This document shows, in pieces, positions 6,073 to 14,352 of a stretch of DNA of 64,000 bases. The DNA lies in IMG/VR virus record IMGVR_UViG_3300021375_000017, positions 28,002 through 92,001 of that record; one strand, written 5' to 3'. A program made the translations under genes and the position numbers. How positions within the stretch are numbered: position 1 is the stretch's first letter; every line of letters starts with the position of its first letter. The DNA is from a virus. The notes beneath the pieces are model-generated. The model made no database searches and had not been told where the DNA came from. It saw only the letters and a program-made list of their open reading frames with translations.

Positions 6073-8609
6073 ATTTCTATACAAACATACAGATGATTGG
6101 AAATCAATTCCTTGTTCGTGGTTATGAGGACGGAAAGAGAGTTCACTATCGTGATACCAACTATCGTCCAACTCTGTATGTTAACTCTAAAGTCCCCACA
6201 AAATACAAAACTCTGGAAGGTGAATATGTTGAGGAAATTCAACCTGGAACAGTAAAGGACTGTAGAGACTTTTATAAGAAGTATGATGAGATCGAGAACT
6301 TCAAGATCTATGGTAATGAGAGATATATCTACCAATACATTTCTGACAAGTATCCTCAGGATGAGATAAAGTTTGACATCAAGAAGATGAGACTTTTGAC
6401 TATCGATATTGAGGTCTCATCAGAAGAGGGATTTCCTGACCCAGAACATTGTTCTGAGGAGATGTTGACCATCTCTATTCAGGATTATGCAACTAAGAAA
6501 ATTACAACTTGGGGCAGAAAACCATATACCCCTAGTCAGGACAATGTGACCTATCATTATTATCCTGAAGAAAGAGAAATGCTTGGTGCATTCATTGATT
6601 GGTGGATGAATGACTATCCTGATGTTGTGACTGGGTGGAATACCCGTCTGTACGACATCCCATATATCTGTGGAAGGATCGATAGGGTTCTGGGTGAGAG
6701 GGCCCTTAGGAATCTGTCTCCATGGGGTCTAGCGACCAAGAGAGAGACTTGGATCAATGGCCGTATGTTTTATATCTACGATATTGGTGGTATCACTGAC
6801 CTAGACTATCTGGAGTTGTATAAGAAGTTTACTTATGTGAATCGTGAGTCTTACCGACTGGACTTCATTGCAGAGGTTGAACTTGGTCAAAAGAAATTAG
6901 ACCACTCTGAGTTTGATACATTCAAAGACTTCTATACTGGTGATTGGAAAAAGTTTGTAGATTACAACATCGTTGACGTGGAACTTGTTGACCGTATGGA
7001 AGACAAGATGAAACTGATTGAGTTGGTTATCACCATGGCATACGATGGTAAGGTAAACTTTGGTGACCCAATGTTCCAAGTTAGATTGTGGGACACCATT
7101 ATCTACAACTATTTGAAGAAGAGGAATATTGTTATTCCTCCAAGGATCAATACTGATAAGAGTGAAAAGTTTGCTGGGGCCTATGTAAAGGAACCCAAAC
7201 CAGGTGTATATGATTGGGTTGTAAGTTTTGACTTGAACTCACTTTATCCGCATTTAATTATGCAATACAATATCTCACCTGAGACACTTCAGGAAGAGAA
7301 GCACCCATCAGTTACCATTCAAAAGATTCTTGATGAGAAACTTGATTTTCAGATGTATAAGGACTATGCGGTCTGTGCCAATGGTGCAATGTACCGTAAA
7401 GATGTGAAAGGTTTCCTACCTGAACTGATGGAGAAGATGTATGCTGAACGTAAGGCATTCAAGAAGGAGATGTTGAAGTCTAAACAGAAACTGGTTGACA
7501 TTGAATCAAAACTGAAGACCAATAAGGATCCAGTTCTCCGTAGACAGAGAGAACAAACCATCAAAGATATTGCTAAGTTCAATAACTTTCAGATGGTGAG
7601 AAAGATTTGTTTGAACTCTGCCTACGGTGCAATTGGTAATGCATACTTTAGATATTTCAAACTTGCCAATGCAGAAGCGATTACGATGTCAGGTCAGACA
7701 TCTATTCGTTGGATTGAAAATCATATGAATGAATATCTAAATAACTTACTTTCAACAGAAGATGTAGATTATGTCATCGCATCTGACACCGATTCAATCT
7801 ATCTTAACTTTGGACCTATTGTTGATAAATTTCTTGGTGATAAAGTTAACGATACGAGCAAGGTTGTTTCTATCATTGACAAAGTCTGTCAAGAGAAACT
7901 GGAACCGTTCATCGAAACATCTTATCAAAATCTTGCGACGTATGTAAACGCATACGATCAGAAGATGCAGATGAAACGGGAGAACATTGCAGACCGTGGA
8001 ATTTGGACTGCAAAGAAGAGATACATTCTCAATGTATGGGATAGTGAAGGTGTTAGGTATGAAGATCCTAAACTTAAGATCATGGGTATTGAGGCAGTCA
8101 AGTCATCCACTCCAGCACCCTGTAGGAGTATGATTAAGGATGCTCTCAAACTAATGATGAATGGAACAGAAGATGATGTGATTGAGTATATTGATAAGTG
8201 TAGAAGTGACTTTAAGAAACTTCCCATTGAAGCTATTTCTTTCCCTAGATCTGTTTCTGATGCCCAGAAGTATAAGGCACATGCAACGATCTACTCAAAG
8301 GGAACTCCTATTCATTGTCGTGGTGCCCTATTGTTCAATCACTACATAAAAGAAAAGAAGTTAACAAACAAATATTCACTTATCAATAACGGTGAAAAGA
8401 TTAAATTTTGTTATCTTAAAAAACCAAATATCATCCATGAGAATGTGATCTCATTTATTTCAGAGTTTCCAACAGAGTTGGGACTTGACCAATATGTGGA
8501 TTATGACTTACAATTTGAAAAGGCATTCTTAGAACCTCTCAAGGTCATTCTTGATGCCATTGGATGGAATGTAACTAAGATAAATACTTTAGAAAGTTTT
8601 TTTATGTAA
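6069..8609 (+). CDS. gp43: DNA polymerase (gp43, family B)
   Basis: 846 residues; the replicative polymerase with 3'-5' exonuclease. Exo I is TIDIEV in the N-terminal third. Polymerase motif A is DLNSLYP (about 388-394), motif B is KICLNSAYGAIGN (about 510-522), and motif C is DTDSIYL (about 573-579). It is uninterrupted: no intein or intron is visible. The final codons lie next to a late-promoter-like GATAAATA that serves the following endonuclease gene. Confidence 0.98.
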   Translation: MNFYTNIQMIGNQFLVRGYEDGKRVHYRDTNYRPTLYVNSKVPTKYKTLEGEYVEEIQPGTVKDCRDFYKKYDEIENFKIYGNERYIYQYISDKYPQDEIKFDIKKMRLLTIDIEVSSEEGFPDPEHCSEEMLTISIQDYATKKITTWGRKPYTPSQDNVTYHYYPEEREMLGAFIDWWMNDYPDVVTGWNTRLYDIPYICGRIDRVLGERALRNLSPWGLATKRETWINGRMFYIYDIGGITDLDYLELYKKFTYVNRESYRLDFIAEVELGQKKLDHSEFDTFKDFYTGDWKKFVDYNIVDVELVDRMEDKMKLIELVITMAYDGKVNFGDPMFQVRLWDTIIYNYLKKRNIVIPPRINTDKSEKFAGAYVKEPKPGVYDWVVSFDLNSLYPHLIMQYNISPETLQEEKHPSVTIQKILDEKLDFQMYKDYAVCANGAMYRKDVKGFLPELMEKMYAERKAFKKEMLKSKQKLVDIESKLKTNKDPVLRRQREQTIKDIAKFNNFQMVRKICLNSAYGAIGNAYFRYFKLANAEAITMSGQTSIRWIENHMNEYLNNLLSTEDVDYVIASDTDSIYLNFGPIVDKFLGDKVNDTSKVVSIIDKVCQEKLEPFIETSYQNLATYVNAYDQKMQMKRENIADRGIWTAKKRYILNVWDSEGVRYEDPKLKIMGIEAVKSSTPAPCRSMIKDALKLMMNGTEDDVIEYIDKCRSDFKKLPIEAISFPRSVSDAQKYKAHATIYSKGTPIHCRGALLFNHYIKEKKLTNKYSLINNGEKIKFCYLKKPNIIHENVISFISEFPTELGLDQYVDYDLQFEKAFLEPLKVILDAIGWNVTKINTLESFFM
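8579..8586 (+). promoter_or_regulatory. late-promoter-like GATAAATA inside the gp43 3' end
   Basis: Matches the NATAAATA form of the T4-like late promoter and lies about 30 bases before the GIY-YIG start. An imperfect pairing, TGCCATTGG (8555-8563) with CCATGGGCA (8617-8625), could enclose it and cover the ATG at 8619, but it needs two bulges. Confidence 0.4.
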
Positions 8610-8612
8610 AGT

Positions 8613-9299
8613 ATGACCATGGGCAAATATTATACTTATGCCTATTTGCGTGAAGATGGAACTCCTTATTATATCGGTAAAGGATTAAAAAACAGGAAAT
8701 CTAAAAAGCATTTTAGAAGAAATGGAAAAGTATTTTCTCCTCCATCAGAAGATAAAATAATTATTCTCAAACAGAATTTAACTGAAAAAGAAGCATTTAA
8801 GCACGAAATTTATATGATTTCCGTTTTGGGTAGAAAAGATTTGGGGACTGGTATTTTGAGAAATTTGACTGAAGGTGGTGAAGGGAGTAGTGGATATAAA
8901 CACTCCGATGAATTTAAATCTAAAATTAGAAAAGTTCAGAGTGGTAGAGTTATTTCCAATACAACTAAAGAAAAAATGAGAAATGCAAATCTTGGAAAAG
9001 TTTTATCTGATGAACATAAAAAAAAGATTGGAGAATCGCAAGGGGGGAAAGTTGTAAATGAGGAGGTTAGAAAAAAAATAAGTAATACACTAAAAGGAAA
9101 AAAACATAGTCCAGAAAGAATTAATAATATAAGAAAGGGAATGGGATGTGAAACTTATAAATTCATTTCCCCAGAAGGTAAAATAATTGAAGTTGATAAT
9201 ATGACGCAATTCTGCTATGATAGAAATCTACAGCAAAGTTGTATGTCAAACATCTGGAACAATAAAAGAAACTTTCATAAAGGATGGAAAAAAGCATAA
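8613..9299 (+). CDS. GIY-YIG homing endonuclease (free-standing, NUMOD3 repeats)
   Basis: 228 residues. The N-terminal nuclease domain shows YYTYAYLREDGTPYYIGKG, with the conserved HEIYMISVLGRKDLG and LTEGGEGSSG blocks. The C-terminal half is repeated NUMOD3-like DNA-binding motifs (SDEHKKKIGES, SPERINNIRKG). An alternative start is the ATG at 8619. It sits between gp43 and uvsX as an insertion and ends in a TAATG overlap with uvsX. It is closely similar to the gene at 56873. In T4 relatives (seg genes) such enzymes spread by cutting homologous sites in co-infecting phage DNA; the target here is unknown. Confidence 0.9.
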   Translation: MTMGKYYTYAYLREDGTPYYIGKGLKNRKSKKHFRRNGKVFSPPSEDKIIILKQNLTEKEAFKHEIYMISVLGRKDLGTGILRNLTEGGEGSSGYKHSDEFKSKIRKVQSGRVISNTTKEKMRNANLGKVLSDEHKKKIGESQGGKVVNEEVRKKISNTLKGKKHSPERINNIRKGMGCETYKFISPEGKIIEVDNMTQFCYDRNLQQSCMSNIWNNKRNFHKGWKKA

Positions 9300-10216
9300 T
9301 GGACTTTTTATCAGATATTGTAAAAGAGATTGGAGATGACTTTACCAAACTTGCTGCCGACATCGATGACACTGAGACATATGTGGACACAGGTTCGTTC
9401 GTTCTTAACGCTCTTGTATCTGGGTCTATCCGTGGTGGTGTATCTGGGAATAAAATTACTGCAATTGCTGGCGAAAGTTCTACTGGAAAGACTTTCTTTT
9501 CACTCGCAGTGGTCAAGAACTTCTTGGATACTAATCCCGATGCATATTGCCTTTATTTTGATACTGAGGCAGCAGTTAATAAGTCACTACTAGTAAGTCG
9601 TGGCATTGATCTGAATCGACTAGTTGTTGTTAATGTCGTTACCATTGAGGAGTTTAGGAGTAAGGCTCTCAAGGCGGTAGACATGTATTCAAAAAAACCT
9701 GAAGATGAACGTAAACCTTGTATGTTTGTGTTAGATTCTTTAGGAATGCTTTCTACAGAGAAAGAAATCACTGATGCCCTCAATGAGAAACTTGTCCGTG
9801 ATATGACAAAATCTCAGTTGATTAAAGGGGCTTTCAGAATGTTGACTCTTAAATTGGGTCAAGCCAAAATACCAATGATTGTAACCAATCACACCTATGA
9901 TGTCATCGGAGCTTATGTTCCTACAAAGGAAATGGGTGGGGGTTGTTTAGTTGCGGGAACTAAGATACAAACAGAAAATGGTTCTATTCCTATTGAATCT
10001 ATTCAAGTTGGTGACAAAGTGAGAACTATGTTTGGTTATTCATCAGTTACTGACACTTTCCATTTCACCGATAAAGATGTTTATGAATTGGAATTGGAAG
10101 ATGGAGAAACTATTAGATGTTCTGGCGAACATAAGTTTTTAGTAGATACTGGAGATGGTTATGAATGGAAATCCGTTACTGAGTTATTACCTTCAGATAC
10201 TATCAAATCTATGTGA
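9299..10216 (+). CDS. uvsX: UvsX recombinase N-part fused to N-terminal half of a split intein
   Basis: The first 215 codons are UvsX/RecA (GESSTGKT Walker A at 58-65) and end at TKEMGGG. Cys-1 of an intein follows at 9944: CLVAGTKIQT (block A), then about 90 residues including CSGEHKFLV (block B), then a stop. The rest of intein and UvsX is encoded separately at 10890. The joined extein, GGG then SGLKYAAS, restores the usual UvsX sequence of 336 residues. The start is the ATG at 9299 overlapping the upstream stop. Active recombinase would need trans-splicing. Confidence 0.93.
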   Translation: MDFLSDIVKEIGDDFTKLAADIDDTETYVDTGSFVLNALVSGSIRGGVSGNKITAIAGESSTGKTFFSLAVVKNFLDTNPDAYCLYFDTEAAVNKSLLVSRGIDLNRLVVVNVVTIEEFRSKALKAVDMYSKKPEDERKPCMFVLDSLGMLSTEKEITDALNEKLVRDMTKSQLIKGAFRMLTLKLGQAKIPMIVTNHTYDVIGAYVPTKEMGGGCLVAGTKIQTENGSIPIESIQVGDKVRTMFGYSSVTDTFHFTDKDVYELELEDGETIRCSGEHKFLVDTGDGYEWKSVTELLPSDTIKSM

Positions 10217-10221
10217 AAGTT

Positions 10222-10258
10222 GGTTCTGGACTAAATAATAATAATTGAGTCCAGAACC
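10222..10258 (+). promoter_or_regulatory. perfect inverted repeat enclosing a late-promoter-like TAAATA
   Basis: GGTTCTGGACT (10222-10232) pairs exactly with AGTCCAGAACC (10248-10258). The 15-base loop carries TAAATA repeats starting at 10232. The HNH start codon begins at the next base. Transcripts from upstream would form the hairpin; one starting inside it would lack the 5' arm. Confidence 0.65.
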
Positions 10259-10930
10259 TTGTTTTTATCCAATAAGTATACTGATTGTTATTTCCGTATT
10301 ATTAATAAGGCAAATCTTAGGAAACTTCCTCAAATTACTGAATGTCATCATATTATACCTAAATCATTAGGTGGAGGAGAAGAACCAGAAAACAAAGTAT
10401 ATCTAACACCAAGAGAACATTTTGTCTGTCATCATCTTCTTCTGAAGATGTTAGAGGGAAAATCAAAACAGAAAATGTGTTATGCTTTTTATAGAATGAA
10501 CTCCAGTAATAATGGAGTTAGGTGTGAAAATCTCAATTCTTATGATAGAATAAGAGAACACTACTCTCATCTCACTTCTGGAGTAAATAACCCATTTTAT
10601 GGGAAGGGGCATTTTGGATATTCTAACCCAATGTCCAAACCTGAGGTTCGGGAGAAACATAAACAAATAGTTTCTTCACCTGAACATAGAAAGATGATGA
10701 GTGATAAAATGTCTGGTGAAAATAATCCATTTTACGGAAGAACTCATTCAGATGAAACCAAGAAACATCTTTCTGAGTTGGCGTCTCAGAGAACAGGTGA
10801 AAACTCTTCCCGTTATGGGAAGAAACACAGACGAGTTGTTTGTGAACACTGCCAAAAAGAAATTACTTACCCAATGTATAAGAGGTGGCATGGAACGAAT
10901 TGTAAAGTCTATCAAGAAAATAAAGACTGA
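10259..10930 (+). CDS. HNH homing endonuclease in the uvsX split-intein gap
   Basis: 223 residues if the TTG at 10259 is used, giving a family-like NKYTDCYFRIINKA start. The HNH core is ECHHIIPKSLGGGEEPENK with TPREHFVCHHLL. NUMOD3-like repeats follow (NPFYGRTHSDETKKHLSE), then a C-terminal zinc-binding CEHCQKE...HGTNC. It lies between the two intein half genes in the same direction and overlaps the C-half gene by 41 bases. It probably mobilises the whole interrupted-gene cassette by cutting intein-free uvsX. Confidence 0.88.
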   Translation: MFLSNKYTDCYFRIINKANLRKLPQITECHHIIPKSLGGGEEPENKVYLTPREHFVCHHLLLKMLEGKSKQKMCYAFYRMNSSNNGVRCENLNSYDRIREHYSHLTSGVNNPFYGKGHFGYSNPMSKPEVREKHKQIVSSPEHRKMMSDKMSGENNPFYGRTHSDETKKHLSELASQRTGENSSRYGKKHRRVVCEHCQKEITYPMYKRWHGTNCKVYQENKD

Positions 10931-11366
10931 GGATGTTTATGACATCACAGTTGAAGGAGAACATCATTATATTCTTGGTAATGGTGTCGTGTCTCACAAT
11001 TCTGGCCTTAAGTATGCAGCGTCTACAATCATCTATCTCTCAAAGAAAAAGGAAAAGGATGGAACAGAAGTGGTCGGCAATCTTATCAAGGCTAAGACTG
11101 CTAAGTCGCGTTTAAGTAAAGAGAATAAAGATGTTACTATACGTCTCTATTACGATGAACGTGGTCTTGATAGGTATTACGGTCTCTTAGAACTTGGAGA
11201 ACTTGGTGGACTATGGAAAAACGTTGCAGGACGTTATGAGATGGATGGTAAGAAAGTCTATGCTAAGGCCATCCTGAAAGAACCTGAGACTTATTTTACA
11301 CCTGAAGTGATGGAAAAACTAGATGAAATCGCAAAAGAACAATTCTCTTATGGTTCGTCATTATGA
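10890..11366 (+). CDS. uvsX: C-terminal intein half fused to UvsX C-part
   Basis: Starts at the ATG behind AAGAGG inside the HNH gene. Residues 1-37 are the intein C-half, containing DVYDITVEGEHHYILGNG (block F) and ending VVSHN. Splicing would join at Ser+1 (11001). The remaining 121 residues, from SGLKYAASTIIYLSKKK, are the UvsX C-terminal part. The intein N-half (90 aa) plus this 37 aa gives a normal minimal split intein. Without splicing, UvsX lacks its C-terminal third. Confidence 0.92.
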   Translation: MERIVKSIKKIKTEDVYDITVEGEHHYILGNGVVSHNSGLKYAASTIIYLSKKKEKDGTEVVGNLIKAKTAKSRLSKENKDVTIRLYYDERGLDRYYGLLELGELGGLWKNVAGRYEMDGKKVYAKAILKEPETYFTPEVMEKLDEIAKEQFSYGSSL

Positions 11367-11865
11367 TGTTGTTCCAGAGTCATACTGTAAAAAACTAATT
11401 GAGATATTTGAAAACTCCTCTAATCAGGAGTTTATCAATAATGATCACAAACCATGTTTCAGTCAGGTTAATCTGAGTAAAGAAAATCCTGAAATGGTCA
11501 GACAAATCATTCCCATTATTAAAGGTGTACATACTCTGTATAAGAAGGAAACCAAATCTTATTTTCTTCCAGAGTTAAATGCCCTTGAAGAACTTAGGAT
11601 TAAAAGATACCTTCCTAATGGTGAGGAAAGGTTTGATGAACATGTAGACGTGACTGACTATCCCTCATCAAGAAGGTCAGTTGCATTTTTATTTTATCTG
11701 AATACTAATGATGGTAATACAGTTTTTTCTAAACAGAAGTTGAACATTAAACCAAAGTGTGGTAGGGTAGTAGTATTCCCTCCTACATGGGAATATCCTC
11801 ATGCAAGACTCCCCCCAACAACTAGTAACAAATACATCATGAGTACATATATTCACTATGGATAA
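11350..11865 (+). CDS. 2OG-Fe(II) oxygenase
   Basis: 171 residues with a prolyl-4-hydroxylase-like double-stranded beta-helix. Iron ligands are H98-V-D100 (ERFDEHVDV) and H151 (YPHAR); K161 is a possible 2-oxoglutarate ligand. Such genes are common in cyanomyoviruses; the substrate is not known. The ATG chosen overlaps the uvsX end by 17 bases. It ends with an overlap into gp41. Confidence 0.85.
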   Translation: MVRHYDVVPESYCKKLIEIFENSSNQEFINNDHKPCFSQVNLSKENPEMVRQIIPIIKGVHTLYKKETKSYFLPELNALEELRIKRYLPNGEERFDEHVDVTDYPSSRRSVAFLFYLNTNDGNTVFSKQKLNIKPKCGRVVVFPPTWEYPHARLPPTTSNKYIMSTYIHYG

Positions 11866-12490
11866 GGTTGAATTTTTAGTTCTGAAAAATCTAATACACA
11901 ATGAAAAATACTTGAGAAAGGTTCTTCCATTCATTAAAGAAGAATATTTTGATGATACTAAATATAAGGTAATCTTCGACGAGATCTCTACCTTTACTGC
12001 TGAGTATAACGAACTCCCTACAAAAGAGATTCTCAATATTGAGATTGAAAAGAGAAGAGATATTAATGAGGACTCTTATAAACAGATTTCTCATGTAGTT
12101 AATTGTCTTGAGGACGATGTTGTAGAGTTTGATTGGTTGGTTAACACTACTGAGAAGTGGTGTCGTGACCGTGCCATTTATCTTGCCTTGATTGAATCCA
12201 TTCAGATTGCTGATGGAGGAGATGTCAAGAAGGCACCAGATGCCATTCCATCTATTCTGTCTGATGCTCTGGCAGTTAGTTTTGACAACCATGTAGGACA
12301 TGATTACCTTGAAGATTATGAATCACGATACGAGTCTTATCACAGGAAGGAGGAGAGAATTGAATTCGATCTCGACTATTTTAACAAAATCACGAAAGGT
12401 GGGCTCCCTAACAAAACTCTTAACATCGCACTTGCTGGTTGCGTTCATCCAGAAACTAAAGTTAAAATTAGATTTAAGAAGATTTCTTGA
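11858..12490 (+). CDS. gp41: gp41 replicative helicase N-part with very short intein N-fragment
   Basis: The first 194 residues are the gp41 N-terminal region up to TLNIALAG. An intein Cys follows at 12440 (CVHPETKVKIRF), and translation stops after only 16 intein residues. The rest of the intein and the helicase are encoded from 13177. The break falls inside the Walker A loop: ALAG joined to TGVGKS restores GTGVGKS, so neither half can bind ATP normally before splicing. The last 17 bases overlap the reverse-strand HNH gene. Confidence 0.92.
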   Translation: MDKVEFLVLKNLIHNEKYLRKVLPFIKEEYFDDTKYKVIFDEISTFTAEYNELPTKEILNIEIEKRRDINEDSYKQISHVVNCLEDDVVEFDWLVNTTEKWCRDRAIYLALIESIQIADGGDVKKAPDAIPSILSDALAVSFDNHVGHDYLEDYESRYESYHRKEERIEFDLDYFNKITKGGLPNKTLNIALAGCVHPETKVKIRFKKIS

Positions 12491-13142
12491 TTATGGAATT
12501 TGGTGCTGGTTCTCCAGTTCCAAATTTCCATCCTTCGTTTAATTTAGTATCAATATTTTCTGGTAGTATTCTTTTCCATCCCTTTGTTCCTGGTAAGTAC
12601 ATTACCTTTTTTCCTTTATGTGCTTTACCTCCAAGAGATGCTCTTTGTTGTCTTCCTTGATTAGACGCCCAGTAATTGAATTCTTTAGATGCTCTTTGCT
12701 TTCCTCCAAAAGATGCTCTTTCCTTTCTACCTTCTTCTGTACTCCAGTAATAAAAATTTTTAATGTTATCTTTTAAATATTCTTGTTTTTGAGTTTCCAT
12801 TCCTTTGACCATCCATTCTTTTCTTTCATCTATTGGAACAGAAAAGAAACCAATCTTATTATCTCTACAAAATTCCCCAATTATTTTTCTATATTGTGGA
12901 GATAAGTTTGCTCCTAACATTTTCATAGACCTTAAGTCATTTGGATTTTTGTATATTTTCCATAACAAATAATGTGCTATGATATGTTCTCTAACATTTA
13001 GGTATGTAAGGTTACAATCATCATCTGTTCCTCCCATATGTTTAGGAACAACATGATGTTCGTGTAGTCCTGAATATTTTTTATAATCTTCTTTTCTTGA
13101 CTTATTGCCTTTGCATAAGTTAGAATAGATACGATCAAACAT
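12474..13142 (-). CDS. HNH homing endonuclease, antisense, in the gp41 split-intein gap
   Basis: 222 residues on the reverse strand between the two gp41 pieces. HNH core: HEHHVVPKHMGGTDDD and NVREHIIAHYLLW. The middle holds degenerate repeats (GRKERASFGGK, GRQQRASLGGK) typical of DNA-binding tails of this family, and the end has KGWKRILPENID. It is a family relative of the HNH in uvsX. Opposite orientation means it cannot be read from the gp41 transcript; a reverse-strand TATAAATA lies 22 bases before its start. Confidence 0.88.
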   Translation of the reverse strand: MFDRIYSNLCKGNKSRKEDYKKYSGLHEHHVVPKHMGGTDDDCNLTYLNVREHIIAHYLLWKIYKNPNDLRSMKMLGANLSPQYRKIIGEFCRDNKIGFFSVPIDERKEWMVKGMETQKQEYLKDNIKNFYYWSTEEGRKERASFGGKQRASKEFNYWASNQGRQQRASLGGKAHKGKKVMYLPGTKGWKRILPENIDTKLNEGWKFGTGEPAPNSIIKKSS

Positions 13143-13164
13143 TCCCTGTCCCTGCTACTGCTAT

Positions 13165-13172
13165 TATTTATA
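13165..13172 (-). promoter_or_regulatory. late promoter for the antisense HNH gene
   Basis: The reverse strand reads TATAAATA exactly, 22 bases before the ATG (13142). No enclosing hairpin is visible here, unlike the sense-oriented endonuclease genes. Confidence 0.6.
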
Positions 13173-13176
13173 TAAA

Positions 13177-14352
13177 ATGTGGATTGAAAAAGAAACAACA
13201 ATTGCTGAAATCAAAACATTACTTGATAATGGATATGAAGTAGAAGTTGATTCTCCCGATGGATATGTTCCAGTTAATTTCTTTATTAACAAAGGAATGT
13301 ATGATGAATATGTTTTGAGAATCGATGGCATTGATGAACTTATAAGATGCAATGCCAATCATTTATTTCAGACATCTTTGGGGTGGATGAGTGCATCGCA
13401 TCTTTATAAAAAATATAAAATAATGCATTTTTTAACCGAGAGTGGTTATAAACTTGGTAGTGTATTTAAAACAGGAAATCAAATACCTATTGTTGATATT
13501 AATGTAAATCATCCAAATCACAGGTATTATACTAATGGAGTTTCTTCTCATAATACTGGCGTCGGGAAATCTCTATTCATGTGCCATGTGGCTAGCTCCG
13601 TCTTGCTCCAAGGGAGGAACGTTCTCTACATTACAATGGAGATGGCAGAAGAGCGCATTGCTGAAAGAATTGATGCGAACCTCTTGAATGTAAATATCCA
13701 GGAAATTGTTGACCTTCCAAAACAAATGTTTGAAACAAAGGTTACAAACCTGGCACAAAAGACTCAAGGTCACCTAATTATTAAGGAGTATCCTACTGCC
13801 TCTGCTCATGCTGGACACTTCAAATCACTTCTTAATGAACTTGCACTTAAGAAGTCATTTCGACCTGATATTATTTTCATTGATTACCTTAATATATGTT
13901 CTTCCGAAAGATATCGCGGAAATAGCACTGTCAATTCATATTCATATATTAAAGCAATTGCTGAAGAACTTAGAGGACTTGCTGTTGAAGCAAACGTCCC
14001 TATCATATCTGCCACTCAGACCACTCGTTCTGGTTATGGTAGCTCTGACGTTGAGCTTACTGACACTAGTGAGTCCTTTGGTCTCCCTGCTACTGCTGAT
14101 CTTATGTTTGCCCTTATTTCGACTGAAGAGTTGGAATCGTTGGGACAAATACTTGTAAAGCAATTGAAGAATAGGTATAATGATTACTCTGTCCATAGAC
14201 GTTTTGTTGTTGGTATTGATCGTGCCAAGATGAGATTATATGATTGTGAACAGTCTGCACAGGATGACCTTCTTGACAATGGTAAGGAAGAAGAGTACAA
14301 TAATGATGAACAAGAAAAACCTAAAAAATCATTTAGTGGATTTAAATTTTAA
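13177..14352 (+). CDS. gp41: long intein C-fragment fused to gp41 helicase C-part
   Basis: Residues 1-126 are the larger part of the split intein: CNANHLFQTS is block B and IPIVDINVNHPNHRYY with GVSSHN is the C-terminal block. The extein starts at Thr+1 (13555) with TGVGKS and runs 265 residues through RecA-like helicase motifs (ITMEMAEERIAERIDA; DIIFIDYLN; ISATQTTRSG). N- and C-exteins sum to 459 aa, near T4 gp41 (475 aa). No clear Shine-Dalgarno precedes this ATG. Confidence 0.92.
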   Translation: MWIEKETTIAEIKTLLDNGYEVEVDSPDGYVPVNFFINKGMYDEYVLRIDGIDELIRCNANHLFQTSLGWMSASHLYKKYKIMHFLTESGYKLGSVFKTGNQIPIVDINVNHPNHRYYTNGVSSHNTGVGKSLFMCHVASSVLLQGRNVLYITMEMAEERIAERIDANLLNVNIQEIVDLPKQMFETKVTNLAQKTQGHLIIKEYPTASAHAGHFKSLLNELALKKSFRPDIIFIDYLNICSSERYRGNSTVNSYSYIKAIAEELRGLAVEANVPIISATQTTRSGYGSSDVELTDTSESFGLPATADLMFALISTEELESLGQILVKQLKNRYNDYSVHRRFVVGIDRAKMRLYDCEQSAQDDLLDNGKEEEYNNDEQEKPKKSFSGFKF

